This document shows positions 1 through 6,896 of a stretch of DNA of 7,882 nucleotides, one piece after another. Both the position numbers and the translations under genes were made by a program. The DNA is taken from contig JAADDG010000233.1 of NCBI GenBank assembly GCA_013154075.1, forward strand, positions 1-7,882. Reading direction: 5' to 3'. Below the pieces are notes generated by a model that did not search any database, was not told where the DNA came from, and was given only the letters and a program-made list of their open reading frames with translations. Source of the DNA: Campylobacterota bacterium. Its GTDB lineage: Bacteria; Campylobacterota; Campylobacteria; Campylobacterales; JAADDG01. The stretch's first letter is position 1. Each line of letters opens with the position of its first letter.

Positions 1-1898
1 GAACACAAAGCATATTTTTGCGAGTCGCTAACCACTCTATACCCTTTTACATAGAGAACATACTCTCCCTTTTTCGCATTTTTGATAACTATCTGCTCAC
101 TGTTATCGACTCTGTTAAAACCGTTTGCGGTAGCCTCTTTGGTGGGATTGTCTTTATCCAAAGAAAAGGGATAATAGATCTTTTGATCCCTCTCTATCCA
201 AATATCAAGATCATTTACCAACGTACTCTCTTTATTATTCACATCTCCCGCGGGATCTATCCAATTGATCGTAACCTTTATATCACCCCCTCCATCAAAA
301 TTTATATAATATTTTTTCACCTCTTTATCTTTTATCTCTCCCTCTTTGATCAAAGGCTTCTCACTCTTTAGCGTATCAAGCACCCTAACGGCCTTCAAAG
401 GCTCCATATTTCCGAAACCAAACTCATAATCCGGTCCCTCTCTGCCCGCATCGGTTGCGGTATTTAGCAAAAGAGCTTTCAAAATATCGTGTCTTATCTC
501 GTTTTTGCCGGTAATTTTTCTATATTCTTGCAAAATCAAAGCGGTGCTTCCCATCGCTCTTGCGGTTGCGGAAGAGGTACCGCCTCCATCTTTGTAAGCC
601 GTATCGCTTTCGATGGATGTGGATAGAAGTCTTCCGTTTCCAGGAGCTGCGGCACAGAGATCGGGTTTGATTCTACCGTCAAAAACGGGACCGGTATTGC
701 TATAATATTTGATCTCTTTTCCTCCGTTTATGGAGAGTCCGAAAGTAAATACGTTTTTTGCGTTCGTAGGACCTCTCATCATACCCCAATTAGGATATTC
801 GGGATTTCCCCTGTCATTTCCTCCCGCCATAAATACGTTTAGAGTGGGATTTTTGTAAACCGCTTTGTCTATATCGCTTGCTTCCATATCGTAAACTCCC
901 GAATATGCGGGATCTTTATAGAGATAGGCATGATGAGAGAGAGTGATCTTTTCATCAAAATATGCCTTTAAAATAGCTCTTGTGTAACTGATCTCGGGAG
1001 CTAAGTAGTTATATATCAAAGCTTTGGGAGCTCCTCCGTGAGCATCGGGATTCACTCCCTTTGCCCCAATAGTTCCTCCTATGTGAGTGGCGTGAAAACT
1101 TAGAGTTTGATCCTCTCCCTTAAAAACAATTCTACTTTTACCATCCTCTTGAAACTCTTGATGAGTAGGTCTAACAAGCCCCCAATCCACCAAAGCTATC
1201 TTTACTCCCTCTCCATCCAACGCATAATCGCTCCAAAGCTTATCTACTCCCATAAGCTCATAAGCGGCCAAATTGGTAGTCGGAGGGAGGTCTATTTCTC
1301 TTTTTAGTTTCGGCTCGCCAATTAAAGATATCGAAGGAGAAGCCTCCTCTATATGCCAAATATAAGGAATTTGCAAAAGATCCTTTATACTCTCATACGG
1401 CAAAGAGACTCTCGCAAAATCTCCATAAAAACCTAATATCTTTAAATCATCTATATCTTTAAAAATATCTCTAATCTCATCTTCGCTAAGCTCTTTGAAA
1501 AAGAGCACCTTTAAAACAAAATCTCCATCCTCATCTATGGAGTTTGGATCGATCTCTTTTCGTAAAATATTTTGAGAAATTCTATAAAGAGGGGACATCT
1601 TCGAAAAACCGACACTATTTTTAAAATCAATCCTGTTAAAAACACTCTCTTTTGCCAAAAAATAGTAGCTAAGATCGCCTGCATACTTTATAGCTTCAAC
1701 ACCTCTTTTAAAATACTCCTCTCTATCTTTCGAATCTATAGGCTTTGAGAATTTAACGATCAAAACGATCTCTTTAAAAGAGTTATTAAGTTTTATATCT
1801 TTTGAAAAAATAACTTCGTTTCCATTCAAACTCAACGCATTTAGCGACGAATGGAAGAAAAGCAGCATAAAAATAAAATAATTTATTATTTTCAGCAT
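1..1898 (-). CDS. Secreted subtilisin-like serine protease (S8 family, KP-43-like), C-terminus cut by window edge
   Basis: Reverse-strand reading is open for 632 codons from ATG 1896-1898 to the window edge, so the C-terminus is missing. AAGGA (1905-1909) lies 6 nt upstream of the start. Residues 1-21 are a hydrophobic signal peptide ending LNA, so the product is probably exported. Residues 22 to about 200 form a pro-region; its end (about 160-190) reads like an inhibitor-type propeptide end. The catalytic domain shows the S8 triad: Asp238 in ALVDWG, His269 in HATHIGGT, Ser442 in GTSSATA, with oxyanion Asn361 in AGGND. From about residue 515 a beta-jelly-roll follows, with LVNDLDIWIE and a later D-N-S-E-Q motif, as in KP-43-type proteases. 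It probably degrades extracellular or periplasmic protein; the substrate is unknown. Residues around the triad differ from the usual HGTHVAG and GTSMAxP. It appears monocistronic with its own promoter. Family assignment is firm; activity is inferred. Confidence 0.9.
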   Translation of the reverse strand, partial: MLKIINYFIFMLLFFHSSLNALSLNGNEVIFSKDIKLNNSFKEIVLIVKFSKPIDSKDREEYFKRGVEAIKYAGDLSYYFLAKESVFNRIDFKNSVGFSKMSPLYRISQNILRKEIDPNSIDEDGDFVLKVLFFKELSEDEIRDIFKDIDDLKILGFYGDFARVSLPYESIKDLLQIPYIWHIEEASPSISLIGEPKLKREIDLPPTTNLAAYELMGVDKLWSDYALDGEGVKIALVDWGLVRPTHQEFQEDGKSRIVFKGEDQTLSFHATHIGGTIGAKGVNPDAHGGAPKALIYNYLAPEISYTRAILKAYFDEKITLSHHAYLYKDPAYSGVYDMEASDIDKAVYKNPTLNVFMAGGNDRGNPEYPNWGMMRGPTNAKNVFTFGLSINGGKEIKYYSNTGPVFDGRIKPDLCAAAPGNGRLLSTSIESDTAYKDGGGTSSATARAMGSTALILQEYRKITGKNEIRHDILKALLLNTATDAGREGPDYEFGFGNMEPLKAVRVLDTLKSEKPLIKEGEIKDKEVKKYYINFDGGGDIKVTINWIDPAGDVNNKESTLVNDLDIWIERDQKIYYPFSLDKDNPTKEATANGFNRVDNSEQIVIKNAKKGEYVLYVKGYRVVSDSQKYALC

Positions 1899-1933
1899 TC
1901 TTTATCCTTTTATATTTTATTTCAGTTAATTAT

Positions 1934-1964
1934 ATTATATAAAGATTGCTTAAAGTAATGTAAA
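1934..1964 (-). promoter_or_regulatory. Candidate promoter of the subtilase gene
   Basis: On the minus strand a TATAAT box (1934-1939), overlapping a TATATA shifted by 2 nt, lies downstream of TTTACA (1959-1964). The spacer is 17-19 nt depending on the -10 register. Transcription would start near 1927, giving a leader of about 30 nt before ATG 1898. The surrounding DNA is strongly AT-rich, so chance matches are possible. Confidence 0.4.
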
Positions 1965-2028
1965 ATGTATATTATTTTTTACTTAAAGAAACAAAAAATT
2001 CAATAGTTTATCAAAGAAGATTAAGAAG

Positions 2029-2073
2029 TTTACTTTGAAAAGTAAATTTAAAGGAGAGAGAGTTTATCTCTCC
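2029..2073 (-). terminator. Tandem stem-loops at the end of the moa/moe operon
   Basis: Two perfect 7-bp stems lie one after the other. The first met by the transcript is GGAGAGA/TCTCTCC (arms 2067-2073 and 2053-2059, 7-nt loop); it overlaps the moeA TAA stop and is followed by TTTAAATTT. The second is TTTACTT/AAGTAAA (2029-2035 and 2040-2046, 4-nt loop), followed by T-rich DNA. Neither has a long U-run, so termination strength is uncertain. The rest of the 1899-2063 gap holds only the subtilase promoter. Confidence 0.5.
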
Positions 2074-3287
2074 AAAAAGAAGGTATCGAGCAAAATAACT
2101 TCCACTCTATCCCCTTTTTTTTTATCTCCCTCGTTTTGTGGAATTCTCATAAGAGCGGTATCGTTTAGCATATTTGTCAAAATAGCGCTGCTTCCGCTCT
2201 TTTTGCCGCTTAAATCTACGAAAAACTCTCCATCTTCATAAGAGATATTAACGGCCGTAAACTCCTCTTTTTTGGATCTCTTTTTATAATCCTCTCTCAA
2301 AATAGCATAAACTTTCGGCAAAGAGGGAGAGAGTCCCTGCATCTTCTTAATTATGGGAACCACATAAAGCAAAAACGTAACGGCTGATGAGTAGGGGAAA
2401 CCGGGAAGTGCTACTATAAACTTCTCTTCAGCTTTCACTATCTTTATATGCTGACCCGGCTTTATCACAACTCCCTCTACCAGATACTCAACTTCCATAG
2501 ATTTTAAAATATCTTTTACAAAATCGAAATCTCCTACGCTAACTCCGCCGGTAGTTACCACAATATCGCTTCTTTTCAAAGCCTCCGTAATAGATCTTTT
2601 TATAAGATCCCTATTATCCCCCAGACATCCGACTCTAATCACATCGGCTCCCCAAAGCTTAGCGATTGCCTCCAAAGTGTAGTGGTTACTGCTATATATT
2701 TGAGATTCGTTTCTCCTCTCCTCTCCAAGATCCAAAATCTCGCTTCCGGTAGCGATAATAGAAACAACAGGCCTTTTATAAACCTCTACAAGCACTCTAT
2801 TTAAACTTGCCAAAACTCCTATTTGGGCAAAAGAGATTCTCTCTCCCTTTTTTATTAAAATCTCCCCCTTTTTATAGTTCTCTCCAACAGGCCTTACCGA
2901 AAAGCCTCTAGCTACTCTCTCCTTTATAACGATATAATCCCCCTCAACCTCCACATTTTCTATCGGTATCAGGGTATCGCTTCCCTCACTCATCAAAGAT
3001 CCGGTAAAAGTCTTTATACACTCCCCTTTGTTTATTCTGTTTTTAGCCTCGCTTCCGGCCGGCAGAGAGTCTATAATTTTAATCCTTCCCAAATCCTGAT
3101 CTTCGTACCTTATGGCATAGCCGTCCATCGCGGCGGTTTCGTATTTTGGAGAATTTTCCAACGCAACTATATCTTCGGCCAACACTCTTCCCAAAGCCTC
3201 AGGAGTAAAAACTTTCTCTCTAACTCCTATCTCCCCCACCGCATCAAAAACTCTTTTTATAGACTCTTCAAAAGATATAAATCCCAT
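2064..3287 (-). CDS. moeA: Molybdopterin molybdenumtransferase MoeA
   Basis: A 407-residue protein, close to the usual MoeA length of about 400. MoeA inserts molybdate into adenylylated molybdopterin, the last step of molybdenum cofactor synthesis, in the cytoplasm. Visible motifs in order: MDGYA (54-58), PAGSEA (76-81, the usual PTGA region), TFTGS (93-97), IATGSEI (178-184), TTGGVSVGDFDFV (245-257, the MoCF-fold substrate loop), KPGQH (276-280) and LPGFPYS (294-300, where many homologues have LPGNPVS). The C-terminal beta-barrel domain (about 325-407) is present, so the gene looks complete. It is the last gene of moaD-moaE-moeA: its ATG lies 3 nt after the moaE stop, with AGAGG (3295-3299) as Shine-Dalgarno inside the end of moaE, suggesting translational coupling. 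Confidence 0.95.
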   Translation of the reverse strand: MGFISFEESIKRVFDAVGEIGVREKVFTPEALGRVLAEDIVALENSPKYETAAMDGYAIRYEDQDLGRIKIIDSLPAGSEAKNRINKGECIKTFTGSLMSEGSDTLIPIENVEVEGDYIVIKERVARGFSVRPVGENYKKGEILIKKGERISFAQIGVLASLNRVLVEVYKRPVVSIIATGSEILDLGEERRNESQIYSSNHYTLEAIAKLWGADVIRVGCLGDNRDLIKRSITEALKRSDIVVTTGGVSVGDFDFVKDILKSMEVEYLVEGVVIKPGQHIKIVKAEEKFIVALPGFPYSSAVTFLLYVVPIIKKMQGLSPSLPKVYAILREDYKKRSKKEEFTAVNISYEDGEFFVDLSGKKSGSSAILTNMLNDTALMRIPQNEGDKKKGDRVEVILLDTFFLER

Positions 3288-3290
3288 AAA

Positions 3291-3737
3291 TCAACCTCTG
3301 CTACTTAAAATTCCGCTATTTGGAAGCTTCAAACTTCTATCTTTGGCATAAACTCTCTTCCCGCCCACCAGATCATACTTCCAAATCGGAGCGTTCGCTT
3401 TGAAATCTTCTACAAACTCGTCTATCAAAGAGAGAGCGACTCTTCTTTTCGGAGACAAAACGGCTGAAATATATGAGCTTTGATGCACCAATACATCTCC
3501 TATAGAGTGAGCCATCAAAACCAAAGCCCCCCTCTTTTTGGCTCTCTCTTGCCAAGAGGAAAACCAGTTTTTCAAAAGAGGCTCGTATATATCAAAACTA
3601 AGCCCATCAATTTGGTTTTCTTCTCTAACGATTCCTACGAAATTTATAAAAGCTCCGAAATTCTTATCCTTATACTCTCTGTACCATCTGCTTAAAATCT
3701 CTTCCACATTTAAAGATCCGTTATACAACTCAAGCAT
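3291..3737 (-). CDS. moaE: Molybdopterin synthase catalytic (large) subunit MoaE
   Basis: A 148-residue protein of normal MoaE length. With thiocarboxylated MoaD it forms the heterotetramer that converts cyclic pyranopterin monophosphate (precursor Z) to molybdopterin. Visible motifs: GAFINFVGIVR (28-38), the IYEPLL segment (50-55) and FKANAPIWK (112-120). Lys113 and Lys120 keep the 7-residue spacing of the two essential lysines of the E. coli enzyme. The segment SPKRR (95-99) replaces the HR pair found at this position in many homologues, leaving Arg but not His. The ATG lies 1 nt after the moaD stop, so the two partner subunits are made from coupled cistrons. Confidence 0.95.
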   Translation of the reverse strand: MLELYNGSLNVEEILSRWYREYKDKNFGAFINFVGIVREENQIDGLSFDIYEPLLKNWFSSWQERAKKRGALVLMAHSIGDVLVHQSSYISAVLSPKRRVALSLIDEFVEDFKANAPIWKYDLVGGKRVYAKDRSLKLPNSGILSSRG

Positions 3738-3738
3738 C

Positions 3739-3960
3739 TTAGCCTCCGCAAACCGGCGGTAGAATGGATATCTTATCCTCTTTTTCTATCCTTTTATCAA
3801 GATCGCTTACCAAAGTATCGTTCACAGCCACGGCGCTTATCTCAAGCCACTCTTGCAATTTTTCGTCATCTTTAAAAATATCTTTGAGTTCTTTTAAATT
3901 TTTAATATCTACCTCCATAGGCTCTCTCTCTATGGGACCTAAAAATTCCACTCTCGCCAT
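3739..3960 (-). CDS. moaD: Molybdopterin synthase sulfur carrier (small) subunit MoaD
   Basis: A 73-residue ubiquitin-fold (ThiS/MoaD) protein ending in PPVCGG. The C-terminal Gly-Gly is the residue pair that is adenylylated and thiocarboxylated, then inserted into the MoaE active site to donate sulfur. The conserved core AVAVNDTLV precedes an acidic stretch and the ISILPPV strand, as in the family. Length is near the usual 75-81. It is first in the operon, with AAGGA (3966-3970) 5 nt before ATG 3958-3960. Its final GGA-GGC codons also form the Shine-Dalgarno of moaE. Confidence 0.93.
   Translation of the reverse strand: MARVEFLGPIEREPMEVDIKNLKELKDIFKDDEKLQEWLEISAVAVNDTLVSDLDKRIEKEDKISILPPVCGG
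3743..3747 (-). promoter_or_regulatory. Shine-Dalgarno of moaE embedded in the moaD Gly-Gly codons
   Basis: The minus strand reads GGAGG here, 5 nt before the moaE ATG (3735-3737). The same bases encode the functional C-terminal di-glycine of MoaD (GGA 3745-3747, GGC 3742-3744). The moaD stop lies between this site and the moaE ATG, an arrangement that favours coupled translation of the two subunits. Confidence 0.7.
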
Positions 3961-4037
3961 CTTAATCCTTTTTTGTTTTTTGCGTCTATTATAATCTAAA
4001 AATGTTATAATCGACTGAAAATTTTTCGGACTATAAA
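3961..4037. promoter_or_regulatory. Divergent promoter region between moaD and mqnA
   Basis: A 77-bp AT-rich gap. On the minus strand TATAAT (3988-3993) fits the moaD operon with a leader of about 20 nt. On the plus strand TATAAT (4006-4011) fits mqnA, with the start expected near 4017 and a weak GGA ribosome site (4028-4030) 7 nt before ATG 4038. The two -10 boxes are only about 12 bp apart, so the two promoters would probably exclude each other. No clear -35 boxes are visible, which is common in Campylobacterota. Confidence 0.5.
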
Positions 4038-4688
4038 ATGGGATTTGGAAAAATAGATTATATAAACCTTCTTCCTTTCTACACGTTTTTAAAAAAGAGG
4101 GGAATATCTCACAGATACAAACAGATCCTAAACTACAAAAAAGACTATCCCTCAGCCATCAACAAAAAATTCAAAAAAAGAAGAGTGGAAGCGGCTTTTA
4201 TCTCCAGTATAGAGAGCCGAAAATTTAAATGTCTAAAGATAGGAATAGTGGCCAAAGGGGAGGTTAGAAGCGTTATTGTAAAAAAGGGAGAGTACAAAGA
4301 GGATCTCCACTCCGCCACATCAAACGCCTTAGCAAAAATCCTAAATATAAAAGGCGAAGTTTTGATAGGGGATAAAGCTTTGAAACTCTATCTTAAAGAT
4401 CCAAGCTCCTATGAAGATCTATCCAAACTTTGGTTTGAAAAAACATCTCTTCCGTTTGTCTTCGCAAGATTATGCTATCACAAAAAGGAGAGATTTTATA
4501 AAAACATCTCAAGAGCCTTTTTGAAAGAGAGAGTAAAGATCCCTCAATATATCCTAAAAAGATACTCCAAACAAAGAAAGATCTCGCAAAAGGAGATTTT
4601 GGATTATCTAAATCTAATAGAGTACAAAATCGACAGAAAATGCGAAAAATCCCTAAAAATATTTCTAAAAAAGGCTAAAAAGAGCTAA
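4038..4688 (+). CDS. mqnA: Chorismate dehydratase MqnA (futalosine menaquinone pathway)
   Basis: A 216-residue cytoplasmic enzyme of the MqnA/MqnD periplasmic-binding-protein-like fold. It removes water from chorismate to give 3-enolpyruvyl-benzoate, the first step of the futalosine route to menaquinone, the usual route in Campylobacterota. Family features: GKIDYINLLPF (4-14), AAFISSIES (52-60), GEVRSVIV (74-81), SATSNAL (92-98), IGDKAL (110-115) and SLPFVFA (137-143). It is shorter than many homologues (about 270-290 residues outside this group), while all core motifs are present. The C-terminal 50 residues are very Lys-rich. It stands alone on the plus strand, and its last 14 nt overlap the end of the convergent NUDIX gene. 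Confidence 0.88.
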   Translation: MGFGKIDYINLLPFYTFLKKRGISHRYKQILNYKKDYPSAINKKFKKRRVEAAFISSIESRKFKCLKIGIVAKGEVRSVIVKKGEYKEDLHSATSNALAKILNIKGEVLIGDKALKLYLKDPSSYEDLSKLWFEKTSLPFVFARLCYHKKERFYKNISRAFLKERVKIPQYILKRYSKQRKISQKEILDYLNLIEYKIDRKCEKSLKIFLKKAKKS

Positions 4689-5124
4689 TTTTCTCTAAAA
4701 GTCTATCTAAAAAGACCTCTTGATAAGATACTATCACCTCTTTTGCCTCCTTTAGTTTAAACCATTTAGCCCTATCCACTTCGGGAAAACTTCTAATCTC
4801 CCCCGATCCCAAAGGCCACTCCATCTCAAAAGTATTCGATTTTATATCGGTATCGATATCGCTCTCAACAGCCCAGACATAAAGAATTTTGTTTGAGCTT
4901 TTCGCACTTCCAAGATATATAAACTCTCCATCTATCTTTTTTGAAGTCTCCTCGAAAAACTCCCTCTTTGCAGTCTTTAAAAGATCTTCCCCCTCTCTAA
5001 CCTCTCCCTTTACGATACTCCAGGATCTCTTTTTTCTTCTCCAAAAAGGACCTCCCATATGGGCTAAAAAAACCTCGATTTCATCTTTTTTTCTAAAGGG
5101 TAAAATTCCGGCACTCTTTTTCAA
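4675..5124 (-). CDS. NUDIX hydrolase (COG4119-like) with TTG start
   Basis: A 149-residue NUDIX protein. The box runs from G40 through E46, R54-E55 and E58-E59, which fits G-x5-E-x7-R-E-U-x-E-E and carries the metal-binding glutamates. The box ends T-S-K instead of the usual x-G-U. Flanking motifs KSAGILPF (3-10), GGPFWRR (24-30) and WSIVKGE (35-41) match the small bacterial COG4119-type subgroup of predicted NTP pyrophosphohydrolases; the substrate is not known. The start is TTG (5122-5124): an in-frame stop lies seven codons upstream with no ATG or GTG between, and homologues begin close to the KSAG motif. It begins 2 nt after the upstream membrane-protein gene, so the two probably form an operon, and its end overlaps mqnA by 14 nt. 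Confidence 0.85.
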   Translation of the reverse strand: MKKSAGILPFRKKDEIEVFLAHMGGPFWRRKKRSWSIVKGEVREGEDLLKTAKREFFEETSKKIDGEFIYLGSAKSSNKILYVWAVESDIDTDIKSNTFEMEWPLGSGEIRSFPEVDRAKWFKLKEAKEVIVSYQEVFLDRLLEKISSF

Positions 5125-5126
5125 AA

Positions 5127-5627
5127 CTATCTCTCTATCTTTCTATAAAGATATCTAACGAATAAAACGGCCAAAGATAAAACAAAAAGCTTATAATCAA
5201 GCTCGGAAGCAAAATGGGTCTTTTGAAAAAGCTCGTTTTTTAAAATACTCTCTCCCATCTGCTGAAACTCAATAATTTGAGGAGTGTAATAAAGAGTGAA
5301 CATAAGCCCCATCCATACAACGGCAAAAGCACTAAAAAAGGTGATTTTATCTCTACAGAAAACAAAAAAGTGATAAGCCTCCACCAACAAAACCGCAATA
5401 CTCGTAAAAGTTATCAGATAGTTGCTTCTAACAAATATCTCCGTCATTATAACGCCCTCTTGATAGTGGTTTAAAACTCCTCCTCCCAAAAGATCATCCG
5501 CATGAAAAATAACGGGAGCTGCGAAAACTCCCACACAAACCGCCACTCCCAACGTAACTCCCAACAAAGTTAGATAAATTATCCAAAGATGTTTTGGAAT
5601 ACAGGTATCTTTCCCTAATCCGTTCAT
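5127..5627 (-). CDS. Predicted four-helix inner-membrane protein (DUF4149-like)
   Basis: A 166-residue protein with four hydrophobic helices at about 14-40, 68-90, 95-116 and 145-161. The first helix carries G-V-F-A-A-P-V-I-F and is followed by a Gly-rich loop (LLGGGVL) with the pattern of DUF4149/TMEM205-like proteins. The third contains TLYYTP. No catalytic motif or clear ligand-binding residues are visible, and the function is unknown. The ATG (5625-5627) has AAGGA (5635-5639) 7 nt upstream. The NUDIX gene follows after 2 nt, suggesting shared transcription but not necessarily shared function. The DUF4149 match is from memory of the family pattern. Confidence 0.75.
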   Translation of the reverse strand: MNGLGKDTCIPKHLWIIYLTLLGVTLGVAVCVGVFAAPVIFHADDLLGGGVLNHYQEGVIMTEIFVRSNYLITFTSIAVLLVEAYHFFVFCRDKITFFSAFAVVWMGLMFTLYYTPQIIEFQQMGESILKNELFQKTHFASELDYKLFVLSLAVLFVRYLYRKIER

Positions 5628-5716
5628 TTACAATTCCTTTTATTGGAAAAATTTTTTCCTATTTTTTTATAATACATCAAATGCTATAATTAAAAGCTTA
5701 AAAAGGAGTAAAAGAA
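5628..5716. promoter_or_regulatory. Divergent promoter region between DUF4149-like gene and thyX
   Basis: For thyX, an extended -10 box TGCTATAAT (5682-5690) is followed by a strong AAGGAG (5703-5708) 8 nt before ATG 5717. A second plus-strand TATAAT lies at 5668-5673. On the minus strand TATTAT (5669-5674) could serve the membrane-protein gene. A near-perfect A/T palindrome (GGAAAAATTTTTTCC, 5645-5659) lies in the leader of that gene and may be an operator or simply an A-tract. No -35 boxes are obvious. Confidence 0.5.
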
Positions 5717-6550
5717 ATGATAAAAAGGATCTCAAAAAAAGAGAATATATTCAAAGACAACATAGCCTTCGTAGAAAGCTGGGACTTTTCACAAGCAAAC
5801 CTAAACGAAGAAAACAGAATTTTGGCAATAACCCAAGTAGCCTCGATCTGCTATCAATCCCCAAAAGCGCTTGGAAGCGAAAATCTATACAACCGATTAA
5901 TGAGCGAATCGATGGGACTTCCATCAAGCTCTTTCGAGTTTGTTCCAATCTTATTGGATTTTTCGAACAAAGAGCATCAACAAATCCTAAATCCCCCTTT
6001 TTCAAACGTAAGGAAATTCGGTGAAGTGGTGGAAGAGGGAAAATATCTTCTAACAAACTACAGAGCTATCGTATACGACTATGAAAAGGATCCCTCTCTT
6101 TACGGATTTGATATTAGAAAAATATATAACAGCGAAAAAGAGTGCGAAATTATAAAAAAGAATTTTAAAGTATTTTTGTTTAAAGTGGATCTTCCCACAA
6201 GAAGCCAGATGGTAAGACACAGAGTAAATTGGCAAGAGCTATCAAGAAGGTACGTAAGCGGAAAAAGGGTGGCTTTCGAATTTTATATAAGCGAAAATAT
6301 GAAAGATATAAAAAGCCGGTGGGGAGACACGAAAAAAATTATAGACATATGCGTAGAGCACTACTTCAAAGCCCTCGAAAACGGCGTAAAACCGCAAGAT
6401 GCCAGAAGAATCATACCTCAAGCGGCCTATACGCAGATTTGGGGAGGATTTATGCCCTCGCAACTTGAGAATTTCTTCAAACTAAGACTCGACTCACACG
6501 CCCAATGGGAGATAAGACAAGTAGCCAAAGCTATGAAAAGCCTAATTTAA
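5717..6550 (+). CDS. thyX: Flavin-dependent thymidylate synthase ThyX
   Basis: A 277-residue ThyX. The enzyme methylates dUMP to dTMP using methylene-tetrahydrofolate and FAD/NADPH, replacing ThyA. Family features: RSQMVRHR followed by QELSRRYVS (about 162-180), which is the FAD/dUMP-binding signature, and the C-terminal run with ARRIIPQ, YTQIWGG and AQWEIRQ. The signature here is RHR-VNWQEL-S, with six residues between RHR and Ser rather than the usual seven (RHRxxSxNExSxRY), and Gln at the usual Asn position. The residues RHR, E, S and RRY are kept, so activity is likely. It has an extended -10 promoter and a strong ribosome site, and is monocistronic. Confidence 0.9.
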   Translation: MIKRISKKENIFKDNIAFVESWDFSQANLNEENRILAITQVASICYQSPKALGSENLYNRLMSESMGLPSSSFEFVPILLDFSNKEHQQILNPPFSNVRKFGEVVEEGKYLLTNYRAIVYDYEKDPSLYGFDIRKIYNSEKECEIIKKNFKVFLFKVDLPTRSQMVRHRVNWQELSRRYVSGKRVAFEFYISENMKDIKSRWGDTKKIIDICVEHYFKALENGVKPQDARRIIPQAAYTQIWGGFMPSQLENFFKLRLDSHAQWEIRQVAKAMKSLI

Positions 6551-6567
6551 AATTAAAAAAAGCTATA

Positions 6568-6576
6568 TGGTATAAT
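6568..6576 (+). promoter_or_regulatory. Extended -10 promoter of the mntA-hepT pair
   Basis: TGGTATAAT fits an extended -10 box (TGnTATAAT). The start would fall near 6583, giving a leader of about 26 nt to ATG 6609. The gap after thyX is only 58 nt and no convincing terminator is seen in it, so read-through from thyX is possible. Confidence 0.5.
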
Positions 6577-6608
6577 TTAGAGTAATCTACCAAATCTAAA
6601 GAAGCGTA

Positions 6609-6896
6609 ATGAAAAGAGAGGCTATATTAAAATATCTATCGGATCATAAAAAAGAGTTCAATCAAAAGTATAGAGTTAGAAAAATAGGACTTTTCGGTTC
6701 GTTTGCAAGAGGAGAGGAGAGTAAAAGCAGCGATATAGATATTTTTGTAGATATGGATCCGGATCTATTTAAATTAGTAAGATTAAAAGAGCAGATAGAA
6801 AAAGATCTTAAAGTCAAAGTCGACCTAATAAGAAAACATAAAAATCTCAGCCCTCTTTTTTTGAAAATGATACAAAGGGATATTATTTATGTCTGA
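6609..6896 (+). CDS. mntA: MntA-type nucleotidyltransferase antitoxin (MNT domain)
   Basis: A 95-residue minimal nucleotidyltransferase. The motif GSFARGEESKSSDID (30-44) is an exact GS-x10-D-x-D signature: G30, S31, D42 and D44, with the third carboxylate in VDLI (D72). In MntA/HepT (type VII) systems this enzyme silences the HEPN toxin by adding AMP to a Tyr in the toxin's R-x4-H-x-Y motif. All catalytic residues are intact. Its TGA (6894-6896) overlaps the start of hepT by 8 nt, the tight coupling usual for these pairs. No strong Shine-Dalgarno is seen, only GAAG upstream. It may belong to a mobile or defence-related accessory pair. Confidence 0.9.
   Translation: MKREAILKYLSDHKKEFNQKYRVRKIGLFGSFARGEESKSSDIDIFVDMDPDLFKLVRLKEQIEKDLKVKVDLIRKHKNLSPLFLKMIQRDIIYV

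Noticed and set aside
18..371. Plus-strand open frame of 117 codons
   Set aside because: It lies antisense within the subtilase, whose reverse frame carries clear S8 and jelly-roll motifs. The translated plus-strand protein is low-complexity and hydrophobic with no family pattern.
4889..5158. Plus-strand frame of 89 codons
   Set aside because: Antisense to the NUDIX gene; no start signal and no recognisable motif.
5645..5659. GGAAAAATTTTTTCC as a terminator
   Set aside because: It lies upstream of two divergent genes rather than after a gene and has almost no loop, so it is more likely an A-tract or operator.
6229..6468. Plus-strand frame of 79 codons, very Lys/Arg-rich
   Set aside because: It is a shifted frame inside thyX with no ribosome site. 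The basic composition comes from AGA/AAA-rich coding DNA.
6551..6608. Rho-independent terminator after thyX
   Set aside because: Only A/T-rich DNA is present. No stem with G-C pairs followed by a T-run could be found.
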